Shown here: positions 53,067-61,850 of the stretch, one piece after another
How the letters are laid out: each line of letters begins with the position of its first letter
Numbering within the stretch: position 1 is the first letter of the stretch
Origin: Bacillus_BD sp963765265
GTDB lineage: Bacteria > Bacillota > Bacilli > Bacillales > Cytobacillaceae
Length of the DNA: 64,000 bases
Assembly: GCA_963765265.1 (NCBI GenBank)
Contig: CAVXVN010000005.1
Coordinates: forward strand, 186,001 to 250,000
Reading direction: 5' to 3'
Notes under the pieces: generated by a model
The model's database searches: none
The model's input: the letters and a program-made list of their open reading frames with translations, nothing else
Told to the model about the DNA's origin: nothing
Made by a program: the position numbers and the translations under genes

Positions 53067-54762
53067 ATGGGGTGTAAGCATTTGTTTTCTTTACATAATC
53101 AACGTGATCAGAAATGGCTATGTATCGCAGTTATTATTCTTGCTATTTATGTATCCCCTTACTTTATTTTAGGTGAGAATGCTCATATTCGTGTCCATGA
53201 TAATTTGGATTCAAACTTAGCGTGGTACAAAGTGTTGAGCGACAGTGGCGAGATATTTGGCTCGATTCAAGCGGTTATTCCGCAAGTGATGAATGGTTTG
53301 CCAAGGAATGCTTTTGGTACAGAATTTAGCGGGATTGTCTGGCTCTACGCTTTATTTCCGACCATGGTAGCCTACGGTTTAAGTCAAGTGATAACAAGAG
53401 TATTTGCTTTTTTGGGTATGTATTTGCTTTTACGCGATCATTTATTGAAAGGAGAAGAATGGGGGATTATCAGGGTTGGTACAGCATTAACCTTTGCATT
53501 AACTCCTTTTTGGCCTTCAGGAATGTTAAGTACACTTGGTATGCCCCTTGCCTTATGGGCGTTTTTGCATATTCGAAAGGGGAGGAAAACCTGGAAAGAA
53601 TATGCTGTTTTGACCCTCCTTCCATTTTACTCAAGCCTGGTTCTTGGCTTTTTCTTTTTCCTATTTGGTATGGGGATTCTCTGGGTGATGGATGTGGCTA
53701 GACGAAAAAAAATTTATTTATCTTTTTTGTTTTCGATTATGTACATGAGCCATTATATACGGGATCGTCGAATATAGACTATGTCTATTCTTTCCTCTTT
53801 TCAGACGGAGAGAACAGTAGGGATGAATATACTCATGCGCGTTTATCACTTTGGCGGAGTCGTTCGATTAACCTTTAAGAATTTTATTCTTGGACATACA
53901 CATGTGAAGACGATACATGGATTGATTATCCTTCCTATCTTGTTTATGGCTATTTATATCGTGATACGAAAGGGTTGGTGGAAGCAGGAAAAAGTATTTG
54001 TCTTTCTTGTTTGTGTTTAATTTTATTCTTTCTGCCTGGTATGCCTTCTGGTTTTATAAAGGCTGGCAGCCTCTGACGGAACAATTTCACTTTCTTAATA
54101 CCTTTAATTTCGCTCGTTTTCATTTTTTGAGGCCACTAGTTATTTATGTTGCTTTTGCTCTTAGTTTGAAAATATTATGGTTGAATTTAAGGGAATCTCG
54201 ACCTCTTATTTATTTTATTATTTGTGCCCAAGTGCTTTTATTAGGCTGTTTTCACGAAGAAGTTATCTATCAGTCAAAGCCATCTGTAAAGGAATTTTAT
54301 GCCGAAGATTTATTTAAGCAAATTAAAGAACATATTGACTTACCTGTTGAGGATTATCGAGTAGCAAGTGTTGGGCTCCACCCTGCAATCAGTCAGTATA
54401 ATGGGTTTTACACGTTGGATTCGTACAATAACTTTTATCCATTATCCTATAAGTATGAATTCAGAAAAATAATTGAAAAGGAATTGAAAAAAAACAAAAC
54501 AATTCGGACCTATTTCGATGAGTGGGGAGGTCGCTGCTATTTATTTACTGACGAGTTAGGAAAGCATTATATGTTTAAAAAGGGTTCGAAAAAAAAGCTG
54601 ACTGAGGTCCAATTAAATCTTGAACCATTTAAAAAGATGGGCGGAACTTATCTATTCTCAGCCGTTCCCATTGTTAATGCAGCAGACAATCACTTAGTAC
54701 TTGATCAGGTGTTTTCCTCAAAAGAAACGAGTTGGGAGATTTATTTGTATAAAGTGATGTGA
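53067..54762 (+). pseudogene. ykoS: YkoS-like membrane protein (DUF6044), several frameshifts
   Basis: The N-terminal part (53067-53777) has membrane segments and the VHDNLDSNLAWYK motif. The reading then moves through another frame (PLYTGSSNIDYVYSF, about 53750-53840), back to the first frame (FGGVVRLTFKNFILGHTH, to 54020) and then a third (53998-54762, FHFLNTFNFARFHFLRPL). At least three shifts are needed, and a TAG sits at 53775. Joined, it would be about 565 residues, like YkoS. YkoS lies next to YkoT in B. subtilis, as here. Confidence 0.65.
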
Positions 54763-54809
54763 ATAATTGGACACTTACTATATAACTTTACATCTGGGAG
54801 GAAACATAA

Positions 54810-55826
54810 ATGAGTGCACCGGTCGTAACACTTGTTGTACCCTGCTATAACGAAGAGTCTGTCCTACCGCATACGATGGACACCCTACATCAACTGTTAG
54901 AGAAATTAATGAAAGAAAAACTCATTTCGGAAAAAAGTAAAATATTATTTGTCGATGATGGGAGCAAGGATTGTACATGGGAATTGATCTATAAAGCGAG
55001 CTTAAAGACAAATCTCATTCGAGGGCTAAAACTAGCAAGAAATGCAGGACATCAACATGCTTTAATAGCGGGTTTATTTGCGGCAAAAACCGTTTCCAAC
55101 TGTGTGATTTCGATTGATGCCGATTTGCAAGATGATATTGAAGTAGTTCGTACGTTTATTGAAAAATTTAAGGAAGGCTATGACATTGTCTACGGTGTGC
55201 GCAAAAGGAGGGAAACAGATACCTATTTTAAACGGACTACAGCGGAGGGGTTCTATAAGTTGATGGGGAAATTAGGGGTAGATTTAGTTTATAATCATGC
55301 AGACTATCGTTTAATGAGTAAGCGTGCCCTTGATGAACTAGAACGATTTGATGAAGTGAATTTATTTTTACGTGGAATTGTGCCACTCATTGGTTTTCCT
55401 TCTACATCTGTTTATTATGATCGAAAAGAAAGACTTGCAGGTGAAACAAAGTATCCACTGAGGAAAATGCTTTCCTTTGCTTTTAATGGAATTACTTCAT
55501 TTTCCATTACGCCCATACGATTTGTCATGCTGATAGGCTGTACTTCTTTTGTCACTAGTCTTTTATTTTTGAGTTATTTTTTCGTATTGAAATTTATGGG
55601 TGAAACAGAAACAGGCTGGACTTCATTGATCACTTCCATATGGTTGATCGGCGGATTACATTTAATGGCAATTGGGTTGGTTGGAGAGTATGTCGGCAAA
55701 GTTTATCAAGAATCGAAGCGGAGACCGAAGTATATTGTGGATGTTGACTTGTTCAATTTGTCTATTCCACAATCTGTCAGAGTCAATGAAACAATCGATA
55801 AAGACTTTATAATCGGACCAATATAA
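54810..55826 (+). CDS. ykoT: YkoT-like family 2 glycosyltransferase
   Basis: The 338-residue protein has an N-terminal GT-A domain (TLVVPCYNEESVLPHTMDTL, DDGSKDCTW, SIDADLQDDIE) and two C-terminal membrane segments (about residues 230-255 and 268-288), as in GtrB/DPM1-like enzymes that charge undecaprenyl phosphate with a sugar. An ATG with GGGAGGA is present. It is intact although its partner upstream is broken. Confidence 0.88.
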   Translation: MSAPVVTLVVPCYNEESVLPHTMDTLHQLLEKLMKEKLISEKSKILFVDDGSKDCTWELIYKASLKTNLIRGLKLARNAGHQHALIAGLFAAKTVSNCVISIDADLQDDIEVVRTFIEKFKEGYDIVYGVRKRRETDTYFKRTTAEGFYKLMGKLGVDLVYNHADYRLMSKRALDELERFDEVNLFLRGIVPLIGFPSTSVYYDRKERLAGETKYPLRKMLSFAFNGITSFSITPIRFVMLIGCTSFVTSLLFLSYFFVLKFMGETETGWTSLITSIWLIGGLHLMAIGLVGEYVGKVYQESKRRPKYIVDVDLFNLSIPQSVRVNETIDKDFIIGPI

Positions 55827-55861
55827 TGATAATGGGAAGATATTATAAAGGAGTGAGACTA

Positions 55862-56728
55862 ATGAAGGAAAAAAGTATCTATAAGTTGAACGGTTTTATT
55901 GGTGTAATCATGATCCTTGTCTTACTTGCAGGTGTTCTGTCAGCTTTTCGGTTTTTTGTTATACATGCAAGTGCGTTTTCATTAATTGTAGCGGTTATCC
56001 TTTTTCTTGTTTTAGTCACCGCCTTAACGGGCTTTACAGTCATCCAACCAAATCAAGCCAAAGTCTTTACTCTTTTTGGAAATTATTTAGGTGTGATCAA
56101 GCAGGAAGGTTTTTGGTTCAGTGTTCCTTTTACGGTGCGGAAGAACGTTTCACTTCGAGTGATTAACTTTAATTCTGATAAATTGAAAGTAAACGATCTT
56201 GAAGGGAATCCGATTGAAATAGCAGCAGTTGTTGTTTATAAAGTATTTGATTCTGCGAAAGCCGTTTTTGATGTGGAAGATTATAAAGAATTTGTTCATA
56301 CGCAAAGTGAAACAGGTGTACGTCATATTGCCAGCCAATATCCCTATGATAATTTCAATAATGATTATGAAATTTCTTTACGGCAACATTCTGAGGAAGT
56401 TGGAGATGAGTTAACGAAAGATCTGCAAAAGAGATTTGAAGTGGCAGGGGTTGAAATCTTAGAAGCAAGAATCATGCATTTAGCGTATTCGAGTGAGATT
56501 GCCTCATCTATGTTGCAAAGGCAACAAGCGAAAGCCGTTCTAGCAGCAAGAAAAGTAATTGTTGATGGGGCGGTGTCCATGGTCAAATCAGCCATAGAAC
56601 AATTGAGCAGCGAGAATATTGTCGAGCTTGATGAAGAGAAAAAGGCACAAATGGTCAATAATTTAATGGTTGCATTAGTATCGGATAAAGGAAATCAGCC
56701 AATTATAAATACAGGATCCATTTATTAA
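55862..56728 (+). CDS. SPFH/Band 7 domain membrane protein
   Basis: The 288-residue protein has two N-terminal membrane segments (about residues 9-30 and 36-58), then an SPFH domain (VIQPNQAKVFTLFGNYLG to about residue 220) and a helical tail. SPFH proteins form membrane scaffolds or microdomains. The frame opens at 55826, overlapping ykoT, but ATG 55862 follows AAAGGAGTGAG. A tiny DNA-binding-type gene follows. Confidence 0.88.
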   Translation: MKEKSIYKLNGFIGVIMILVLLAGVLSAFRFFVIHASAFSLIVAVILFLVLVTALTGFTVIQPNQAKVFTLFGNYLGVIKQEGFWFSVPFTVRKNVSLRVINFNSDKLKVNDLEGNPIEIAAVVVYKVFDSAKAVFDVEDYKEFVHTQSETGVRHIASQYPYDNFNNDYEISLRQHSEEVGDELTKDLQKRFEVAGVEILEARIMHLAYSSEIASSMLQRQQAKAVLAARKVIVDGAVSMVKSAIEQLSSENIVELDEEKKAQMVNNLMVALVSDKGNQPIINTGSIY

Positions 56729-56741
56729 GGTTGTGAGATAA

Positions 56742-56900
56742 GTGTCAGAAAAAAAGCGATTTTTGCTCCGAATGGATCAAAAAACATATGATGCCCTTGA
56801 AAAATGGGCAGGTGATGAATTGCGGAGTGTAAACGCACAAATTGAGATTTTATTGAAAAAAGCCTTAAAAGACGCAGGTCGCATAAAAAAATCTGACTAG
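56742..56900 (+). CDS. 52-residue ribbon-helix-helix-like protein
   Basis: A GTG at 56742 opens a 52-residue frame to TAG at 56898-56900. The sequence (KKRFLLRMDQKTYDALEKWA, then LRSVNAQIEILLKKALKD) has the strand-helix-helix pattern of Arc/MetJ-type proteins that bind DNA as dimers. It lies 13 bases after the SPFH gene and before a strong terminator, so the two genes are co-transcribed. The ribosome site is weak (AAGG). Confidence 0.75.
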   Translation: MSEKKRFLLRMDQKTYDALEKWAGDELRSVNAQIEILLKKALKDAGRIKKSD

Positions 56901-56911
56901 TTGAAACGAAT

Positions 56912-56957
56912 AAAGGAACCAGCCATGTTCACAATGGTTGGTTCCTTTATATTTTTC
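56912..56957 (+). terminator. Rho-independent terminator after the SPFH pair
   Basis: AAAGGAACCA with TGGTTCCTTT, plus inner CCAT / ATGG pairs, form a long stem. Confidence 0.88.
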
Positions 56958-57055
56958 TAAAATAATAAAATAATTGAGAGTAGACTGTATTGAAATTGGA
57001 AAAACTCTCCATTATTAACAATAAAAACAGATTTTACTCTATTTTAAGATATCTA

Positions 57056-57084
57056 TTTACTTTTCATATTTTATTGTGTAGTAT
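57056..57084 (+). promoter_or_regulatory. Candidate promoter of brnQ
   Basis: TTTACT (57056-57061) and TAGTAT (57079-57084) are separated by 17 bases, upstream of the CodY-like box. Confidence 0.5.
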
Positions 57085-57128
57085 TAAAAAATATCATTTA
57101 AGGCTTTATATGAAACAAGATTAGATTA

Positions 57129-57143
57129 AATTGTCTGAAGATT
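57129..57143. promoter_or_regulatory. CodY-like box upstream of brnQ
   Basis: AATTGTCTGAAGATT matches the CodY consensus AATTTTCWGAAAATT at 13 of 15 positions, 54 bases before the brnQ start. CodY represses many amino-acid uptake genes when branched-chain amino acids are plentiful. Confidence 0.65.
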
Positions 57144-57196
57144 ATAAACAGATTTTTTTCTACTAGTAAAGTCAAATCATCCAGGAGGCGAAAGCT

Positions 57197-58546
57197 ATGA
57201 ATTCAAAAATTTCAAATAAGGAAATAGTGGCTATTGGGCTTATGCTATTTGCCTTATTCTTCGGGGCAGGAAACTTAATTTTTCCACCTGCATTAGGACA
57301 AGCATCAGGTACAAGTCTTTGGCCAGCTATCATCGGATTTTTATTAACAGGTGTGGGCTTACCATTATTAGGGGTTCTAGCTATTGGGATGTCTGGACAT
57401 GATGATGTACAGTCATTAGCTAATAAAATTAATCCGAAATTTTCTCTTATTTTTACCGTTGTATTATATTTATCCATTGGACCATTTTTTGCGATTCCAC
57501 GTACAGGGACCGTTTCATATGAAATCGGAATTGCTCCATTTTTACCTGAAATGACAGGTGGATTTAATATTGGGCTATTGATTTATACGATTATTTATTT
57601 TGCCATTGTTGGCTATTTATCTTTAAATCCAAGTAAGATCGTTGACCGCGTGGGTAAAGTGATGACGCCGATACTATTGATTTGTCTATTAATCGTATTA
57701 GTTGCGACGTTTATCAATCCACTTGATAAACCAATGGCTCCGATCGGTAGTTATGTAGATAATGCATTCTTTAAAGGCTTCCAAGAGGGCTATTTAACGA
57801 TGGATACTCTTGCATCGTTTGTATTTGGTATTATTGTGATCAATGCGATTAAAGGTAATGGGATAACAACTAAGGCAGGAATTGCTAAAGCAACGATTAA
57901 AGCGGGATTGATTGCAGCAGGGGCTTTAGGAATTATTTATCTTGGACTTGCTTATTTAGGAGCAACAACGAATTTTGCGGCAGGGGAAGCCAACAATGGT
58001 GGGGCGCTCCTAACATTTGCAGCGAATACCCATTTTTCAGTTTGGGGTAACGTAATCCTTGGTTTAGCTATTTTATTTGCTTGCTTAACAACATCGATTG
58101 GACTTATTACATCTTGTGCTAGTTATTTTTCAAAAATGTTCCCGCGTTTTTCTTATAAGACATTAGCCATTGTATTTACTGTTTTCAGTGCAGCTGTTGC
58201 GAACATTGGCTTAAGCCTATTGATTACAATCTCTGTACCAGTATTAGTAGCGATTTATCCATTAGCGATTGTCTTAATCTTTTTAACCTTTGCAGATCCG
58301 CTTTTTAAGGGACGTGTACAAGTTTATAGATGGAGTATGTTGTTGACAGGAATTTTTAGTGTGATTGATGGTATAAAAGCAGCAGGTATTCCACTTGATG
58401 GGTTATACAATTTCTTAGGTGAATATATACCTATGTTTAATGCAGGAATGGGTTGGGTATTACCCGCATTAATCGGGGCAATTATTGGTTACGCACTTTC
58501 ATTTAATACCCCACCTGAATCATCTTCATTAAAAAAAGCGAATTAA
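57197..58546 (+). CDS. brnQ: Branched-chain amino acid transporter BrnQ
   Basis: The 449-residue membrane protein has about 12 membrane segments and the family start LFALFFGAGNLIFPPALGQ. It imports leucine, isoleucine or valine by ion symport. ATG 57197 follows CAGGAGGCG. The CodY-like box upstream fits feedback by its substrates. A terminator follows. Confidence 0.95.
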   Translation: MNSKISNKEIVAIGLMLFALFFGAGNLIFPPALGQASGTSLWPAIIGFLLTGVGLPLLGVLAIGMSGHDDVQSLANKINPKFSLIFTVVLYLSIGPFFAIPRTGTVSYEIGIAPFLPEMTGGFNIGLLIYTIIYFAIVGYLSLNPSKIVDRVGKVMTPILLICLLIVLVATFINPLDKPMAPIGSYVDNAFFKGFQEGYLTMDTLASFVFGIIVINAIKGNGITTKAGIAKATIKAGLIAAGALGIIYLGLAYLGATTNFAAGEANNGGALLTFAANTHFSVWGNVILGLAILFACLTTSIGLITSCASYFSKMFPRFSYKTLAIVFTVFSAAVANIGLSLLITISVPVLVAIYPLAIVLIFLTFADPLFKGRVQVYRWSMLLTGIFSVIDGIKAAGIPLDGLYNFLGEYIPMFNAGMGWVLPALIGAIIGYALSFNTPPESSSLKKAN

Positions 58547-58550
58547 TTGT

Positions 58551-58582
58551 AAAAGGATGACCTTATGAGTCATCCTTTTTTT
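58551..58582 (+). terminator. Rho-independent terminator after brnQ
   Basis: AAAAGGATGAC and GTCATCCTTTT form an 11-bp stem followed by T. Confidence 0.92.
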
Positions 58583-58787
58583 GCGTTAGGAGCTATATGG
58601 TAAAGGAATTTACACATGAATTTATCATTTCTTGCCGTCTGTGGCATTTATCCAGCATGAAAAGAAAATACCAAAATTTAATTCATTGATCCTGATTCCT
58701 TTTTAACAATTAAATGCTATTATATAATTATAATAATTATATAATTTTGGACGGGAAAATTATTCGTATGAGGAGATCATTAATAAA

Positions 58788-59342
58788 ATGAGAAGACGTG
58801 AATTGCCGCTAAGAGAAAAGAGTATTGTATTTGTTGGCTTTATGGGAGTTGGAAAAACGACAATTGGTAGACAAGTAGCCAAAAAGTTGTATAGGGATTT
58901 TGTTGATATTGATGAAAAAATTGAAAAAGAGTTTGGAATGCCTACGACTAAAATATTTGAAGAATTTGGAGAAAAAACGTTCCGCGAACGAGAAAAATCC
59001 ATGATCATAAGTCTGAGTGAACAACCATTGAATGTTATTTCAGTAGGTGGGGGAGCCTTTCTAAATGAAGAAATAAGGAAAGCTTGTTTGGCGAATTGCC
59101 TTGTATTTTTTCTGGATTTATCATGGGATTCTTGGAAAGAGCGAATTAGTTTAATTATTGACAGTCGTCCAGTATTACAAAATAAGAGTTTGGAACAAAT
59201 AGAAGAATTATTTTACAGCAGACAGCCCGCATATTCTTTGCATAATTCAAAAGTTCAAACGGATAATTTGAATGTGGACGAAATAGCGGAATATATAAAG
59301 GATTCTTTAAAATTAGCATGGGATCTGTATGAACCGCGGTAA
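58788..59342 (+). CDS. aroK: Shikimate kinase
   Basis: AroK phosphorylates shikimate in aromatic amino acid synthesis. The 184-residue protein has Walker A GFMGVGKTT (about residues 17-25), the shikimate-binding DIDEKIEKEFGM region, ERE and the GGGAF motif. It stands alone, convergent with the 2Duf gene. ATG 58788 has an AGGAGA site about 15 bases upstream; spacing is loose. Confidence 0.9.
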   Translation: MRRRELPLREKSIVFVGFMGVGKTTIGRQVAKKLYRDFVDIDEKIEKEFGMPTTKIFEEFGEKTFREREKSMIISLSEQPLNVISVGGGAFLNEEIRKACLANCLVFFLDLSWDSWKERISLIIDSRPVLQNKSLEQIEELFYSRQPAYSLHNSKVQTDNLNVDEIAEYIKDSLKLAWDLYEPR

Positions 59343-59367
59343 TCAATAGTGAATGAATCATTAACGA

Positions 59368-59476
59368 AAAAAGAGGACTGACCCAAAAGTAAAGACACCA
59401 CATTACAATATCTAGTGATGCTAGGGTAAATGTAATTTAGTGGATGTCAGACACCTGATGGGACAGTCTCTTTTTG
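59368..59476. repeat. Nested hairpin between aroK and the 2Duf gene
   Basis: Outer arms GACTGACCCA and TGGGACAGTC pair at 9 of 10 positions, extended by AAAGAG / CTCTTT. Inner arms CCACATTACA and TGTAATTTAGTGG also pair. The 109-base structure can end both convergent genes and looks like a small mobile-type (MITE) repeat. Confidence 0.6.
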
Positions 59477-59478
59477 CT

Positions 59479-60340
59479 TTATCCATTTAAGTAGGGCTGG
59501 AGGATGCTGATGACCTCATCGAGCTTTTTGGCATTTTTATTATACATGACTTTCGCTTGATCGGACTCTGTCTCGAGTGCGAACAGTTCTAAATCCGCTT
59601 GGCACTTTTTGATCATGGCCAAAAGGAGCGGGCGAACTTGAGGCGAAGGAACTTGTATCTTATCATCATAGAGATCTACGGTTAAGTCACCATAAGAGTC
59701 AACTTGACCCATAAAAACATTTTCAACGGTAACTCCAAGCTTAGCTAATTCCATATGAAGCCAATTTCGATCTTTTCCTGCTGCGGACATTGCATCATTT
59801 ACGATGGTTCCATCCATGATAACGGTTTGAGGAACTTTGTCATTTGCGACTTTCATTTGAAGATCCTTAGGTGTTAAGGGTCTGTTCTCTTTTTTTAAGA
59901 AAACACTGAGGTCGCCTTTTGGCTCAAGTATGGCAAATTCGACATCTGCTGTATTAAAAACATCTTTTTGCCGCAAGAGCGAACCTAAGTCATCAAGAGA
60001 ATACTTCTCCTTTTTTAAATTATCCTCCATAATCTTTCCATCTTTTATAAGAATTGTCCCTGTTCCGTCTACAATATCCCTAAATTTCTTGCTTTTTAAT
60101 GAAATCATATCAACAAGTAATGTAATGCCACCAAATACACCGATAGCTAAAAATCCATGCCATATGTTACCATCCAACCCCATGATGGACTTCACCAGCA
60201 ATACTTCCGATTGTAATACCTGATACATATTCAAAAAAAGAAATTTCTGAAATTTGTTTTTTTCCTAACAATCTTGTCATAACAATTAAAACAAGGATAT
60301 AGACAATGGAACGAATCAAAATATGTACCCAATCAGGCAT
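59479..60340 (-). pseudogene. 2Duf protein (DUF421 plus DUF1657), one frameshift
   Basis: ATG 60340 follows AAAGGGGG and opens a membrane N terminus (MPDWVHILIRSIVYILVLIV, KKQISEISFFEYVSGITIGSIAGEV) that goes out of frame near 60180. The rest continues in another frame to 59479: IMGLDGNIWHGFLAIGVFGG, the DUF421 cytosolic domain and a C-terminal DUF1657-like part (KKCQADLELFALETESDQAK). One extra base explains the shift. A DUF421-DUF1657 fusion is the 2Duf protein of spoVA2mob operons, which raises spore heat resistance. Confidence 0.8.
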
Positions 60341-60356
60341 GTCTGCACCCCCTTTT

Positions 60357-60563
60357 TTATGACTCTTTATATTGTGGTTCTTCTAACTCCATTTCCACTT
60401 TACGATCGTGAAGATCTTTTTTCACTTCTCCTATTATTAACATCATTTCATGAAAGGTTTGCTGTGCTTTTTCCTCATGGGAGTGTAAGGCAAGCGTTGA
60501 TAATTGCGCCTCGATTGCTTTAATGGTTGACAAACTTTGCTTGACACTTGAAATTGTTGTCAT
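60357..60563 (-). CDS. DUF1657 protein (second copy)
   Basis: The 68-residue helical protein matches DUF1657 (MTTISSVKQSLSTIKAIEAQLSTLALHSHEEKAQ...EEPQYKES). Such proteins are found in spoVA2mob-type operons of spore formers. It lies 16 bases upstream of the 2Duf gene and is a paralogue of the next gene. Confidence 0.85.
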   Translation of the reverse strand: MTTISSVKQSLSTIKAIEAQLSTLALHSHEEKAQQTFHEMMLIIGEVKKDLHDRKVEMELEEPQYKES

Positions 60564-60650
60564 CTTCTATCATCCTTCATCATTGTTATAACTACTCCAT
60601 TAATACGTTAAAAATAGAACCGGTTAGCATTGAGCCAACCGGTTGTTACA

Positions 60651-60860
60651 CTATTGTCGATATTGAGGCTCTTCATCTTGTATTTGCTGAAGCCTTGGTT
60701 CAATACTATCAATGATGGTTTGCGTTTGTTGGGCAGCATCTTGATATAATTGCTTCGCTTGTTCATTATCTGTACCAAGAGAAAAGGTCTCAAAACTGGC
60801 TTGGGCACTTTTTAGTCCTGCTATGGTTGTTTTAACATCTGATACTACTGTCATGCTCAT
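60651..60860 (-). CDS. DUF1657 protein (first copy)
   Basis: The 69-residue protein (MSMTVVSDVKTTIAGLKSAQ... ending DEEPQYRQ) matches DUF1657 and is similar to the copy at 60357 along its length. An ATG two codons later (MTVVSD) could also start it. It is the first gene of the three-gene group transcribed leftward. No spoVAC, spoVAD or spoVAEb genes are beside it. Confidence 0.85.
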   Translation of the reverse strand: MSMTVVSDVKTTIAGLKSAQASFETFSLGTDNEQAKQLYQDAAQQTQTIIDSIEPRLQQIQDEEPQYRQ

Positions 60861-61314
60861 TCCTTCTTCCTTATAGTTTCAGTTACGAATAGTATTGTTT
60901 GTTTAATCTTGTGATTGTATGTAAATGGAATGATGGAATTATTTGGATAATTTAATGAGCCCAGACGCTTTTTAAGTCGATAATAAACTCGCAGGATAAA
61001 CGAATTAGGAATGTAAGACTGATGCTGACTGGCTATCAGTCTTTTTACAATTAGTAGAAAAAACAATCATAAACTAATATAACTTCCTTTTAAATAGTAT
61101 TTTTTACAAAAAATGTATACTTTGATTATTAATGGTTGATTAACTATTGTATTTTTGTATATAATAACTAATGAATTGTATACATTAATTACATAAAATT
61201 GAAGTTTATCCTGATAATAGACTCATTTAGTATATTTAATATTTCTTGAAAATTCAGGCTTAGAACTTTAATTTTTAAATACTAAATTTAATCTATTATT
61301 AGGGGCGTTGTACG
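60861..61314. other. AT-rich divergent intergenic region
   Basis: No gene is supported here. A candidate plus-strand promoter is TTGATT (61136-61141) with TATAAT (61160-61165), spacer 18, about 150 bases before the Spo0E-like gene. Confidence 0.45.
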
Positions 61315-61470
61315 ATGTTTAAGAACGATCAATTAATTGAAAGGATCAATCAACTGAAAAAGGAACTGATTCAGATTGTTAAAGAAACCGGCTTTAATAG
61401 TCCGGATACCTTATGTTGCAGTCAGGAATTAGATCGTTACATCACTATTTATCAAAAAAATTCACTCTAA
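61315..61470 (+). CDS. Spo0E-family aspartyl-phosphate phosphatase
   Basis: An ATG at 61315, eight bases after AGGGGCG, opens a 51-residue frame to TAA at 61468. Two helices are predicted, with the SQELD signature of Spo0E-like phosphatases (CCSQELDRYITIYQ). Such proteins dephosphorylate Spo0A and hold back sporulation. It is a single, unlinked gene. Confidence 0.85.
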   Translation: MFKNDQLIERINQLKKELIQIVKETGFNSPDTLCCSQELDRYITIYQKNSL

Positions 61471-61850
61471 TCTGCTTTAAGGGACTAAAAATAGTTTTTA
61501 ATACTTTAAACATGCATATACACTATTTTTTATATAGATCGTAACTCTCTAAATAGGCTGCCTTCAGAGATCAAGAGAATGGCTACGAAACAAACGAGGC
61601 AGTCTTAATGAAGATGCCTCATTATTATTTTAGAGACAAAGAGACGAACACAAGTTATGAAATGCTGAACTTGTGCTCGTCTCTTTTTTAACCAATATCT
61701 TTATTTGGTTTTTTACTTGTAAATTGACCAAACAAACAACCATAACTCCGATAAAGACTGGAATGAAGTTATAATAGAAATTAGGTTTAACTGATGGTGT
61801 ACTTTAAGAAGACCATAGTGAAACAATCATAAAATGTGAGGTGTGATATT
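61471..61850. other. Intergenic region with hairpins
   Basis: No gene is supported here. A GAGGCA / TGCCTC stem lies near 61596-61622, and a strong terminator lies at 61639-61689, too far from spo0E to be sure which gene it serves. Confidence 0.5.
61639..61692 (+). terminator. Strong terminator downstream of the Spo0E-like gene
   Basis: AGAGACGAACACAAGTT and AACTTGTGCTCGTCTCT form a stem of about 17 bp with one mismatch, followed by a T run. Confidence 0.85.

Noticed and set aside
56958..57196. T-box leader before brnQ
   Set aside because: No T-box core sequence or terminator/antiterminator pair is present; a CodY-like box explains control better.
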